Below, in pieces: positions 19,019 through 27,466 of a stretch of 64,000 bases of DNA (positions are counted from its first letter, which is position 1; the number at the start of each line of letters is the position of its first letter). The notes beneath the pieces are model-generated. The model was not told where the DNA came from. It ran no database searches and worked only from the letters and a program-made list of their open reading frames with translations. Made by a program: the position numbers and the translations under genes. Source of the DNA: Burkholderiales bacterium (GTDB lineage: Bacteria; Pseudomonadota; Gammaproteobacteria; Burkholderiales; Burkholderiaceae_C); contig JAECRL010000008.1 of the NCBI GenBank assembly GCA_016000265.1, positions 1 through 64,000 on the forward strand. Reading direction: 5' to 3'.

Positions 19019-20404
19019 ATGACCTTGTACCGCCCCATTCCGCTCGCGCTCGCACTGGCCCTGGTCGCGGCGCTGACCCTGGCGGGTTGCGCCACGCCCT
19101 CGGCGCATGAACGCCCCGCCTTGAGCGTGCCCGCGCAGTTCACGCAAGGAACAGCCACCGATGCCGCCGTGGCAGCCGACCTGTCGCCCTGGTGGTTGGC
19201 CCTGGACGACGCCGCGCTGCCCGGCCTCATTGCCGACGCCTTGCGGCGCAACAACAACCTGGCGCAGGCGGCCATCCGCGTGCGACGAGCCCAACTGGTG
19301 GCCGATCAGGCCGCCAGCGACCGGCTGCCCGAGCTGTCGGTGCGCACCAACAGCTCGGCTTCACGCGCCCTGGACGGGGGGGCGACCACGCGCGTCAACA
19401 GCGTGACAGCGGGCGTGAGCTGGGAGGTGGACCTGTGGGGGCGCCTGGCTGCGCTGCGCAACGCCGCCGATTGGGAAGCCCAGGCCACCGAACAGGATCG
19501 CCAGGCCGCCGCCTTGGCCCTGGTGGGCACCACGGCCAACCTGCACTGGCAGGTGGCCTACCTGAACCAGCGTGTGCAGGCCAGCCAGCAGAGCATTGAT
19601 TACGCGCGGCGCACGCTGGAGCTGGTGCGGGCCCAGCACGGCACGGGTGCGGTCTCCGGGCTGGAGGTGGCGCAGGCGACGCAGTCCCTGGCCACCCAGG
19701 AGGCCGCCCACACCCAGTTCCTGCTGCAGCGCACGCAGGCCCGCAACGCCTTGGCCATCCTGTTCGATGGCCCGCCGGGTGTGGCCTTGAACGAGGCGCA
19801 GCGCCTGCCCGACGGGGCGCTGCCCGCCGTGCCCGCGGGCGTGCCCGCCGACTTGCTGACGCGTCGCCCCGATTTGCGCGCCGCCGAGTTGCGCCTGCGC
19901 AAAACGCTGTCACAGGTCGACGCCACGCGCAGCAGTTACTTCCCGGCGCTGACGCTCACCGGCAGCGTGGGCGGGTCGTCCACCGCGCTGTCCCAGGTGC
20001 TGGCCGACCCGATCGGCACCCTGGGTGCGGGCCTGATCCTGCCTTTCGTGCAGTGGCGTGACATGCAGCGCAACGTGGCCATCTCGCAAGCCGACCACGA
20101 GCTGGCGGTGGTGGGGTTCCGACAGAGCTGGTACACCGCCTTGTCCGACGTCGACAACGCCCTGGCGTCTCGCCTGCAGTACGAACAGCAGGGCCTGCGC
20201 CTGCAGGAGGCCGTGGTCGCCGCCCAGTCTGCCGAGCGCCTGTCCGAGGCGCGCTACCGCGCCGGCGCCGTGCCCTTGAAGACCTGGCTGGACGCCCAGG
20301 AGGCGCGTCGTCAGGCGGAAAACAGCCTGGCGCTCAACCGCCTCAACCGGCTCAACGCCCTCGTCGCGCTCTACCAGAGCCTGGGTGGCGGCCTGAGCGG
20401 TTGA
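19019..20404 (+). CDS. TolC/NodT-family outer membrane efflux lipoprotein
   Basis: Lipobox MTLYRPIPLALALALVAALTLAGC; OEP repeats; alternative start at 18956 overlaps macB. Confidence 0.9.
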   Translation: MTLYRPIPLALALALVAALTLAGCATPSAHERPALSVPAQFTQGTATDAAVAADLSPWWLALDDAALPGLIADALRRNNNLAQAAIRVRRAQLVADQAASDRLPELSVRTNSSASRALDGGATTRVNSVTAGVSWEVDLWGRLAALRNAADWEAQATEQDRQAAALALVGTTANLHWQVAYLNQRVQASQQSIDYARRTLELVRAQHGTGAVSGLEVAQATQSLATQEAAHTQFLLQRTQARNALAILFDGPPGVALNEAQRLPDGALPAVPAGVPADLLTRRPDLRAAELRLRKTLSQVDATRSSYFPALTLTGSVGGSSTALSQVLADPIGTLGAGLILPFVQWRDMQRNVAISQADHELAVVGFRQSWYTALSDVDNALASRLQYEQQGLRLQEAVVAAQSAERLSEARYRAGAVPLKTWLDAQEARRQAENSLALNRLNRLNALVALYQSLGGGLSG

Positions 20405-20458
20405 AGGGCTTGTGAGCAAGGGGGTGGCAGGCCGCATGTGTCGCGTTATGCTTCGCGC

Positions 20459-21145
20459 ATGATCACCGTTCACCACCTTGAAACCTCCCGTTCGCAGCGC
20501 ATTTTGTGGCTGCTTGAAGAGCTGGGGCAGCCGTACGACCTCAAGGTCTACAAGCGCCACCCGGTCACCAAACTCGCGCCCGCCGAGCTCAAGAAAGTCC
20601 ACCCTTTGGGCAAGTCGCCGGTGATCACGGACCGCGGGGAGGTGATCGCCGAGTCGGGCGCCATCCTGGAGTACCTCGTCGAGCAGTACGGCAAGCAGGC
20701 GCCGGGGGAGGCCGCCCGGCTGGTGCCCGCCGTGGGCACGCCCGAGCACCGCCAGCTGCGTTTCTGGATGCACTTCGCCGAAGGCTCCCTGATGAACTGG
20801 CTGGTGATGAAGCTGGTGTTCATGAGCATCCCGACGCAGCCCATGCCGTTTTTCGTGCGCCCGATCGCGCGCGAGTTGTGCAAGAAGGTCCAGCACAAGC
20901 TCATCGACCCGAACGTGGGCAGCGCCCTGGCCTTCATCGAAGACCACCTGGGGCGCCACACCTGGTTTGCCGGCGAGCACATCACCCTGGCGGATTTCCA
21001 GATGAGTTTCGCCGTCTCGGCGCTGATGTCGCGCGCCAACGCCGCGGGCTCTCACCCCAACCTGGCGGCCTACATCAAGCGCATGGAAAGCCGCCCCGCT
21101 TACCAGCGCGCCCTCGCCAAGGGCGGCCCGGTGGTCATGGGCTGA
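20459..21145 (+). CDS. Glutathione S-transferase family protein
   Basis: MITVHHLETSRSQRILWLLEELGQPYDLKVY; HPLGKSPVITD...ESGAILEYL. Confidence 0.9.
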   Translation: MITVHHLETSRSQRILWLLEELGQPYDLKVYKRHPVTKLAPAELKKVHPLGKSPVITDRGEVIAESGAILEYLVEQYGKQAPGEAARLVPAVGTPEHRQLRFWMHFAEGSLMNWLVMKLVFMSIPTQPMPFFVRPIARELCKKVQHKLIDPNVGSALAFIEDHLGRHTWFAGEHITLADFQMSFAVSALMSRANAAGSHPNLAAYIKRMESRPAYQRALAKGGPVVMG

Positions 21146-21155
21146 TGGTCAGGCC

Positions 21156-22175
21156 TCAGGCCCGGCTGCTGGCCAGGCGCAGCACATCGAGGTAGCTGGG
21201 CGCTTGCGGCACGCCCGCCTGCTCGCGCAGCCACTTGTGCATCAGGGGCAAGCGGTGAAAGGGCACCGAGGCCATCACGTGGTGCTCCATGTGGAAGTTC
21301 ACGTGCACCGGCGCCACCGTCATGCGCGCGAGCCAGCCCGCGCGGGTGGTGCGGGTGTTGACGAACATGTCCGCCGAGCGGGGCAGGCAGCCGTGCTCGG
21401 CCAGCGAGCGGATGCGCACGAACAGCGGCAGCACGTTCAGGTAGGCCACGACCCAGGCCCAATACAGCCAGGCGTGACCGGTCGCGGCCAGCAGGCCCCA
21501 CAGCGCTGCGTTGGTGATCAGCATGGGCCCCATGTTGCGTGCCGTGGTGGTGACGCGCTCGCCCCAGGTGCGACCGGTTTGCGGCAGGCGCTCGATGTGG
21601 TTGGCCACGGTCCACTTGAAGACGCCAGCGTCCATCATGAACAGGCCATAGAGCAGCTTCAGCCCAGTCAGTCCGGAGGCGTCGCGCAGCACCTTGCGCG
21701 CCAGCGAGGCGCGTGTCACCGGGTAGCCAGCGTGCAGGGAGAGGTCCGGGTCGTCTGGCGTGCCGGTGCGCGTGTGGTGCCCGAGGTGGTGCACCTTGTA
21801 CTTGGGCAGGTTCTGCCAGATGGGGCGCGCGCACAGCCAGTCGGTGAGCATGTCGTTGGCCCAGCGGGCCTTGAACAGGGTGCCGTGCGAGCCCTCGTGC
21901 TGCAGGATGGCCAGGCACAGTTGGCGCCCGCCGATGACGAGGGCCGCGAGGATGAAGGTCGTCACGCCGGGCCACATCGCCAGCACCGCGAAGGCCCCGG
22001 CGATGACGCCCCACGTCGAGGCGACGGCCCAGGCGCCCCACGCGTTGGAGCGGGTGGTCAGCACGGCCAGTTGTTCGGGTGTGAAGAGGTCTTTGAGCCG
22101 GCGTCGCGTGGCGGGGGGCAGGGTCGTGGGGGTGGCGCTTTCGATCGGGGGGGCGGGCCGGCTCATGGGGGTCAT
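21156..22175 (-). CDS. Fatty acid desaturase family protein
   Basis: His-box motifs HEGSHG, HHLGHH and HMEHH; multiple TM segments. Confidence 0.9.
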   Translation of the reverse strand: MTPMSRPAPPIESATPTTLPPATRRRLKDLFTPEQLAVLTTRSNAWGAWAVASTWGVIAGAFAVLAMWPGVTTFILAALVIGGRQLCLAILQHEGSHGTLFKARWANDMLTDWLCARPIWQNLPKYKVHHLGHHTRTGTPDDPDLSLHAGYPVTRASLARKVLRDASGLTGLKLLYGLFMMDAGVFKWTVANHIERLPQTGRTWGERVTTTARNMGPMLITNAALWGLLAATGHAWLYWAWVVAYLNVLPLFVRIRSLAEHGCLPRSADMFVNTRTTRAGWLARMTVAPVHVNFHMEHHVMASVPFHRLPLMHKWLREQAGVPQAPSYLDVLRLASSRA

Positions 22176-23038
22176 CCTTTGGCCCGCGAGGGCTTGCTTT
22201 TGGCGGTGAGGGGAGCGGTGGCAGGGGGCGGCGTGACCGGCTGGCGCAGCGAAGGCAGCAGCTGTTGCCAGATGCGGTGGCCGGCGGCGTCGAAAGCCAT
22301 CACGGTTTGCACGCAGGCGCGGCGCGCTTCGACGTCCACGAGGGGCGCCGGCAGCAGGGGGTCGAACACGATCTGGCGGATGGCCTCGTTGCCCAGCACG
22401 TAGCTCTCGCGCGCCGCGGTTTCGGCATCGAGCCGGTCGATCGAGGCCAACCAGCTTTCGAGCTTGTTGCGCGTGCGCACGTAGGCCTGGTTGAGCTTGG
22501 CACCCGACCACAGGCCGCGGGCACGCTGGTCGAGCTCGGGGTCGAGGTCGGTGGCCACGAAGACGGGTGCCTCCGTTTCCAGCCCCAGTTGTTGCAGGCG
22601 GACGCGGGCGGCCTGTGCGTGGCCGATGAGGTTGTCCGGGCGCACGTGCAGGCCTTCGCTGAGCGCTTGAAAGCCGGCCAGGGCCAGGGCACGTTCGCGG
22701 GCCCTGAGGGCGCTGCGATCGCTGCGCCCGAGGCCCGAGGTGCTGACCATGAGCCAGGAGCCCGACCACTCGCACACGCGCTGCTCGGCGTGGCGCCAGC
22801 TGGCGACGTCGGCGGCCACGGTGGTGGCCTGGGGCCCCAGCCGGTAGGCGCCGCGCCCGGCGGACTCGATCAGGCCGGCCGCGTTGAGCCGAACCAGGGC
22901 CACCCGCACGCTGTTTTCGCGCACACCGAACAGCTGCGCCGAGTTCACCGCGTCGCTGGCGCTCAAGGGCGCTCCGTCTGCGGCCAGCAGCAGGTTGAGG
23001 ATGAGGCTTTTGGGGGTGGGTGGCATGGTTTGTGACAT
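22172..23038 (-). CDS. PaaX family transcriptional regulator
   Basis: PKSLILNLLLAADGAPLSASDAVNSAQLFGVRENSVRVALVRLNAAGLIESAGRGAYRLGP. Stop overlaps the desaturase start by 4 nt. Confidence 0.83.
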   Translation of the reverse strand: MSQTMPPTPKSLILNLLLAADGAPLSASDAVNSAQLFGVRENSVRVALVRLNAAGLIESAGRGAYRLGPQATTVAADVASWRHAEQRVCEWSGSWLMVSTSGLGRSDRSALRARERALALAGFQALSEGLHVRPDNLIGHAQAARVRLQQLGLETEAPVFVATDLDPELDQRARGLWSGAKLNQAYVRTRNKLESWLASIDRLDAETAARESYVLGNEAIRQIVFDPLLPAPLVDVEARRACVQTVMAFDAAGHRIWQQLLPSLRQPVTPPPATAPLTAKSKPSRAKG

Positions 23039-23057
23039 CTGATTGTTGTAAATGCTA

Positions 23058-23072
23058 ATTCATGTAATGAAT
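23058..23072. promoter_or_regulatory. AT-rich palindrome in the divergent regulator intergenic region (candidate operator)
   Basis: ATTCAT-GTA-ATGAAT, perfect 6-bp arms, in an AT-rich patch between the PaaX and Crp/Fnr genes. Confidence 0.4.
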
Positions 23073-23162
23073 GGGTGTCAACCGGGCTTGCGCGAAATCA
23101 AATCCGCCCGAGGCGGGAGTTCCCAGAATGTCCACCCAGAGCACGAGAATCAGGAGCACGTG

Positions 23163-23864
23163 ATGGCACCAGCTCAGATCGATGGGGTGAGCGCCTTGCG
23201 CAACCTGCCCCTGTTTCAGGATGCACCGGCCTCGCTGTTGCGTCGCCTGCTGTCATCGGCCCGCCCGCTGGCCTTGGCCCGGGGTGAGACCTTGTTCAAG
23301 GCCGGTGAGCCCGCCGAGGGCATGTACGCCCTGGTCAAGGGGCAGATCAAGGTGTTCGCTCGGGCGGACAACGGTCAGGAGAAGGTCATCGAGGTGGTGA
23401 CGGCGCCCGCCTGCGTGGGCGAGTCGCTGTTGTGCGCCGAAGGCCGTGAGCCGCCGCGGGCGGTCGACCACGTCAGCCACGCCGCGGCCTTGAGCGAGGC
23501 CCTGGTGCTGATGTTGCCCCGCGAGGCCCTGATGCAGGAGATGGCGACGGACCCGACCCTGACGGTGCGCCTGCTGGCCGATGTGTCCGGGCGACTCAAC
23601 AGCCTGGTGCGCGACATCGAGGCCGTGACCCTGCACACCGCGGCTCAGCGCGTGGTGAGCTACCTGCTGCGCGCTCAGACCTGTGCAGCGGCCTCGTGCA
23701 CGGTGTCGCTGCCCGCCAGCAAAGGCACGATCGCCTCCTTGCTGTCGGTCACGCCGGAGCACTTCTCGCGCATCCTGCATGACCTGCAGGCGCGCGGCCT
23801 GATCTCGGTGCAGCGCCGCGAGATCGTCATCCCCGATGTGCAGCGCCTGGCCGCGTGCGTTTGA
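23163..23864 (+). CDS. Crp/Fnr family transcriptional regulator
   Basis: Cyclic nucleotide-binding-like domain (FKAGEPAEGMYALVKGQIKVF) plus HTH (SKGTIASLLSVTPEHFSRILHDLQARGLI). Confidence 0.9.
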   Translation: MAPAQIDGVSALRNLPLFQDAPASLLRRLLSSARPLALARGETLFKAGEPAEGMYALVKGQIKVFARADNGQEKVIEVVTAPACVGESLLCAEGREPPRAVDHVSHAAALSEALVLMLPREALMQEMATDPTLTVRLLADVSGRLNSLVRDIEAVTLHTAAQRVVSYLLRAQTCAAASCTVSLPASKGTIASLLSVTPEHFSRILHDLQARGLISVQRREIVIPDVQRLAACV

Positions 23865-23888
23865 AAAGCGGTCGACCGGCTTCTCGCT

Positions 23889-25772
23889 TCAAAGGGGCTG
23901 AGTGCGCATGTCCAGCCAACGCAGCGCCTCACCCGACACCAGTGGGCTCAGGCGGCGGCGCACCTCGGCGTGGTAGCCGTTGAGCCACTGCACCTCGTCG
24001 GCGCGCATCAGGCTCAGGTCGATGCAGCGGGTGTCGATGGGGCACAGGCTGAGCGTCTCGAACGCCAGGTAGCTGCCGTGCTCCGGCGTGCCGGGTTCGG
24101 CGTCGGGCAGGGTGGGGGCCACGGGCACGTTGAGCACCAGGTTCTCGATGCGGATGCCCCACTGGTTGGGCCGGTACAGGCCCGGCTCGATGGAGGTGAT
24201 CATGCCGGGCTGCATGGCCATGTCCGGGTTGGGCATGGCCTTGGAGATCGACTGCGGGCCCTCGTGCACGTTGAGGAAATAGCCCACGCCGTGGCCCGTG
24301 CCGTGCCCGAAGTCCAGCCCCTCGGCCCACAGCGGCGCACGCGCGATGGCGTCGAGCATGGGCGCGAGCGTGCCCAGCGGGAAGCGCGTGCGCGACAGGC
24401 CCAGCGTGCCCTTGAGCACCAGGGTGAAGTCGCGCTTCTGTGCGGCGCTGGGGGTGCCGATGGCCCACACGCGGGTGATGTCGGTGGTGCCGCCCAGGTA
24501 CTGCGCGCCGGAGTCGATCAGCAGCAGGCCGTCGGCCACCAGGCCTTGCGGCGTGCTGATCCACGAAAAGGATTCGGGCGTGGCGCGGTAATGGGGCAGG
24601 GCGCCGTTGGCGTTGAAGCCGGCGATGGTGGGGAAGCTCAGCGAGACGAAGCCGGGTTGCCGGGCGCGCTCGGCGGTCATGCGCTCGTCGATGGTCAGCT
24701 CGCTGACGTGCTCATGGCCCAGGGCGTGCTCCAGCCAGGCGTAGAAGGCGCACATGGCCGCGCCGTCGCGCTCCATGGCCTGGCGGATGTGGGCGGCTTC
24801 GGCGTCCGTCTTGCGGGACTTGGCCAGGGTGCTGGGGTTGATGGCCTCGATGACCTTGACGCCCTCCGGCACGGCCTCGCGCAGGCCCCAGGTGGTGCGC
24901 TTGGGGTCGAGCCACAGCGTGGCGTCGGTGGGCAGGGCGGCCGCGGCGGCGAGTGCGTGATCGTAGGGACGGCAGGCCACGCCGTCAGCGGCCAGGCGGC
25001 TGCCGAGTGCGGCATCGACCTTGCCCTCGGCCACGAACAGCTCGGCGCGATCGGGCGAGATCAGCAGGTGGCCCAGGAAGACGGGGTTGTACTCGACGTC
25101 GGATCCGCGCAGGTTCAGCAGCCAGGCCAGGTCGTCCACGGTGGCGACCCAGTGGTGGGTGGCACCGCGCTCGGCCAGCGCCCGGCGCACGGCGGCCAGC
25201 TTGTCGGCGCGCGAGGTGGTGGCGTGGGGCGGCAGGTGCTCGTACACCGGGGCCAGGGGCAGGCCGGGGCGATCGGGCCAGGCACCGGCGAGCACGTCGT
25301 CGCGGGTGTGCAGCCGCCAGCTGCCGCCTGTGGTCAGGGCATCGCGCAACTGCTGGGTCTGGGCCAGGCCCATGACGCTGCCATCTGCGGCCAGGGTGCG
25401 CCCCCCAGCCTCTGCCTGAGCCACATCCAATGAGCTCAGCCAGTCCACGTAGGCGGGCACGGGGGCGCCGTCCAGCTTGACCAGCTCGACGCCGGAGCCT
25501 GCCAGCTCGGCTTCGGCCTGCGTCCAGTAGCGGCTGTCGGTGAACAGCGCGGCGCGCTCGGCCGCAACCAGCAGCGTGCCCGACGAGCCGGTGAAGCCGC
25601 TGAAGTGCTCGCGGCCTTGCCAGCGCACCGGCAGGTACTCGGAGAGGTGGGGGTCGCTGCTGGGCAGCAGCGCGGCGTGCCAGCCTTGTGCGGCCAAGTG
25701 GGCGCGCAGGCGGGCCAGGCGTTCGCGGACGGGGAGGGCGGCGGTGTCGGGTGCGTTCACGGGCGGGTCCAT
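23889..25772 (-). CDS. Aminopeptidase P family (M24) Xaa-Pro aminopeptidase
   Basis: Creatinase N-terminal domains and M24 metal-site motifs (LLIDSGAQYLGGTTDITRVW, FGHGTGHGVGYFLNVHEGP, ITSIEPGLY). Confidence 0.93.
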   Translation of the reverse strand: MDPPVNAPDTAALPVRERLARLRAHLAAQGWHAALLPSSDPHLSEYLPVRWQGREHFSGFTGSSGTLLVAAERAALFTDSRYWTQAEAELAGSGVELVKLDGAPVPAYVDWLSSLDVAQAEAGGRTLAADGSVMGLAQTQQLRDALTTGGSWRLHTRDDVLAGAWPDRPGLPLAPVYEHLPPHATTSRADKLAAVRRALAERGATHHWVATVDDLAWLLNLRGSDVEYNPVFLGHLLISPDRAELFVAEGKVDAALGSRLAADGVACRPYDHALAAAAALPTDATLWLDPKRTTWGLREAVPEGVKVIEAINPSTLAKSRKTDAEAAHIRQAMERDGAAMCAFYAWLEHALGHEHVSELTIDERMTAERARQPGFVSLSFPTIAGFNANGALPHYRATPESFSWISTPQGLVADGLLLIDSGAQYLGGTTDITRVWAIGTPSAAQKRDFTLVLKGTLGLSRTRFPLGTLAPMLDAIARAPLWAEGLDFGHGTGHGVGYFLNVHEGPQSISKAMPNPDMAMQPGMITSIEPGLYRPNQWGIRIENLVLNVPVAPTLPDAEPGTPEHGSYLAFETLSLCPIDTRCIDLSLMRADEVQWLNGYHAEVRRRLSPLVSGEALRWLDMRTQPL

Positions 25773-25819
25773 CGCGGGCGTCGTGCCCGAGGCCCTGATG
25801 TTGCCACGCCCGCTGCGAA

Positions 25820-27328
25820 TCAGCTGGCGGCGGGCGGCGGCTTGGGCGCGTTCGCGACGTCTTGCACGCGCACCAGCACCGCATTGGGCTCCAGCGCGTG
25901 CGGGTCGGGGAAGACGCGGGCGTGACGCTGCGAGGTGAAGTAGGCCCAGGCCCAGTCCATCAGCACCACCATGCGGTTGCGAAAGCCGATCAGGAAGTAG
26001 ACGTGCACGAACAGCCAGAACAGCCAGGCCGAAAAACCGCTGAACTTCACCCGCTTGTTGATGTAGGGCAGGTCGATCATGGCCACCGCGGCGCGTTTGC
26101 CGATGGTCGCCAGCGAGCCGTAGTCGAAGTAGCGAAAGGCCTGAGGCTCCTGGCCTTTCATGCGACGCATGATGTTGAACGCAGCCTTGCGTCCCATCTG
26201 CTTGGCGCCGGGGCTCACGCCGGGCACGGCCGTGGGGTGCTGGGGGTCGAGGTAACTCCGGGCGCTGGCCAGGTCGCCGACCACGTGGATGTTGGGGTGA
26301 CCGGGGATCGTCAGGTCGGGCTGCACCACCACGCGCCCGGCGCGGTCCAGCTCGCAGCCGGTCGACTTGGCCAGCGACTTGCCCAGGGGCGATGCGGCCA
26401 CGCCCGCCGCCCAGATCACAGTGCGGGTGGGCAGGAAGTGGGACACCACCTTGCTGCTGCCGTCGGCCTGGGCCTCGTTGAGGTCGTAGTGGATGCCGAA
26501 GGCGGTGATGTTGGTCACCTTGGCGCCGGGCAGCACCTCGGCCCCCAGGCCTTCGAGCTGCTCCTGGGCGCGTTGCGAGAGGTCCTCCGTGAAGGCGCCC
26601 AGCACGCGCGGTGCGCCCTCCAGCAAGATGATGCGCGCCATGCGCGAGTCGATGCGGCGGAACTCGGTGCTCAGCGTGTGCTGGGCGATCTCGGCCATGG
26701 TGCCGGCCATCTCGACCCCGGTGGGGCCCGCGCCGACCACGGCGAACGTCAGCCACGGCTCGCGCCGGGTCGGGTCGGTTTCGCGCTCGGCCTGCTCGAA
26801 GGCGGTCAGCACGCGGCGGCGGATGGTGAAGGCGTCGCCCAGCGTCTTGAGGCCCGGTGCGTACTTGGCCCAGTCGTCGCGCCCGAAGTAGCTGTGCGTG
26901 GCGCCCGCGGCCACGATGAGCTGGTCGTAGTGCAGGTGCTCGCCGCCGTCCAGCACGATGCACGACGAGGCGGTGTCGATGGACGTCACCTCGCCCATCA
27001 GGACCGTGAGGTGCCCCTTGGCGATCTGCTTGCGCAGCACGTGGCGGATGGGGGCGGCGATGGCCGGCGCCGGCAGACCGGCCGTGGCCACCTGGTAGAG
27101 CAGGGGCTGGAACAGGTGGTGGTTGGTGCGATCGACCACGACCACGTCCACGTCGGCGTGTTCCAGCGCCTTGGCCGCCTCCAGTCCGCCGAAGCCGCAG
27201 CCGATGATGACCACGCGTTGCCGTTGCGCGCTCGCTGGGCGCACCTCCGTTCTGGCGGAAGACGGCGAGGCAGAGGACGCTGAGGATGCAGAAGAGGCGG
27301 AGCGGTCGTGAGGCTGCATGCGCGACAA
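25820..27328 (-). CDS. Type II NADH:quinone oxidoreductase family FAD protein
   Basis: RVVIIGCGFGGLEAAKAL; NHHLFQPLLYQVATAGL; VVGAGPTGVEMAG; C-terminal hydrophobic anchor. Confidence 0.92.
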   Translation of the reverse strand: MSRMQPHDRSASSASSASSASPSSARTEVRPASAQRQRVVIIGCGFGGLEAAKALEHADVDVVVVDRTNHHLFQPLLYQVATAGLPAPAIAAPIRHVLRKQIAKGHLTVLMGEVTSIDTASSCIVLDGGEHLHYDQLIVAAGATHSYFGRDDWAKYAPGLKTLGDAFTIRRRVLTAFEQAERETDPTRREPWLTFAVVGAGPTGVEMAGTMAEIAQHTLSTEFRRIDSRMARIILLEGAPRVLGAFTEDLSQRAQEQLEGLGAEVLPGAKVTNITAFGIHYDLNEAQADGSSKVVSHFLPTRTVIWAAGVAASPLGKSLAKSTGCELDRAGRVVVQPDLTIPGHPNIHVVGDLASARSYLDPQHPTAVPGVSPGAKQMGRKAAFNIMRRMKGQEPQAFRYFDYGSLATIGKRAAVAMIDLPYINKRVKFSGFSAWLFWLFVHVYFLIGFRNRMVVLMDWAWAYFTSQRHARVFPDPHALEPNAVLVRVQDVANAPKPPPAAS

Positions 27329-27466
27329 AAGGGAAGGCTGGGCGAAATGGCGACAGCCTGCACGCAGCAGGCCACCGACAGGGGGTTGGTGTTTATACCA
27401 GTGTGATCCAAACGGACCTGCCCATGCACCGTGTTTGTGCGCCCCTCGAACACGGGGAAATCGGCC

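Noticed and set aside
16761-19055. 764-aa minus-strand ORF antisense to macAB
   Set aside because: Shadow ORF, His/Arg/Ala-rich, overlaps well-supported genes.
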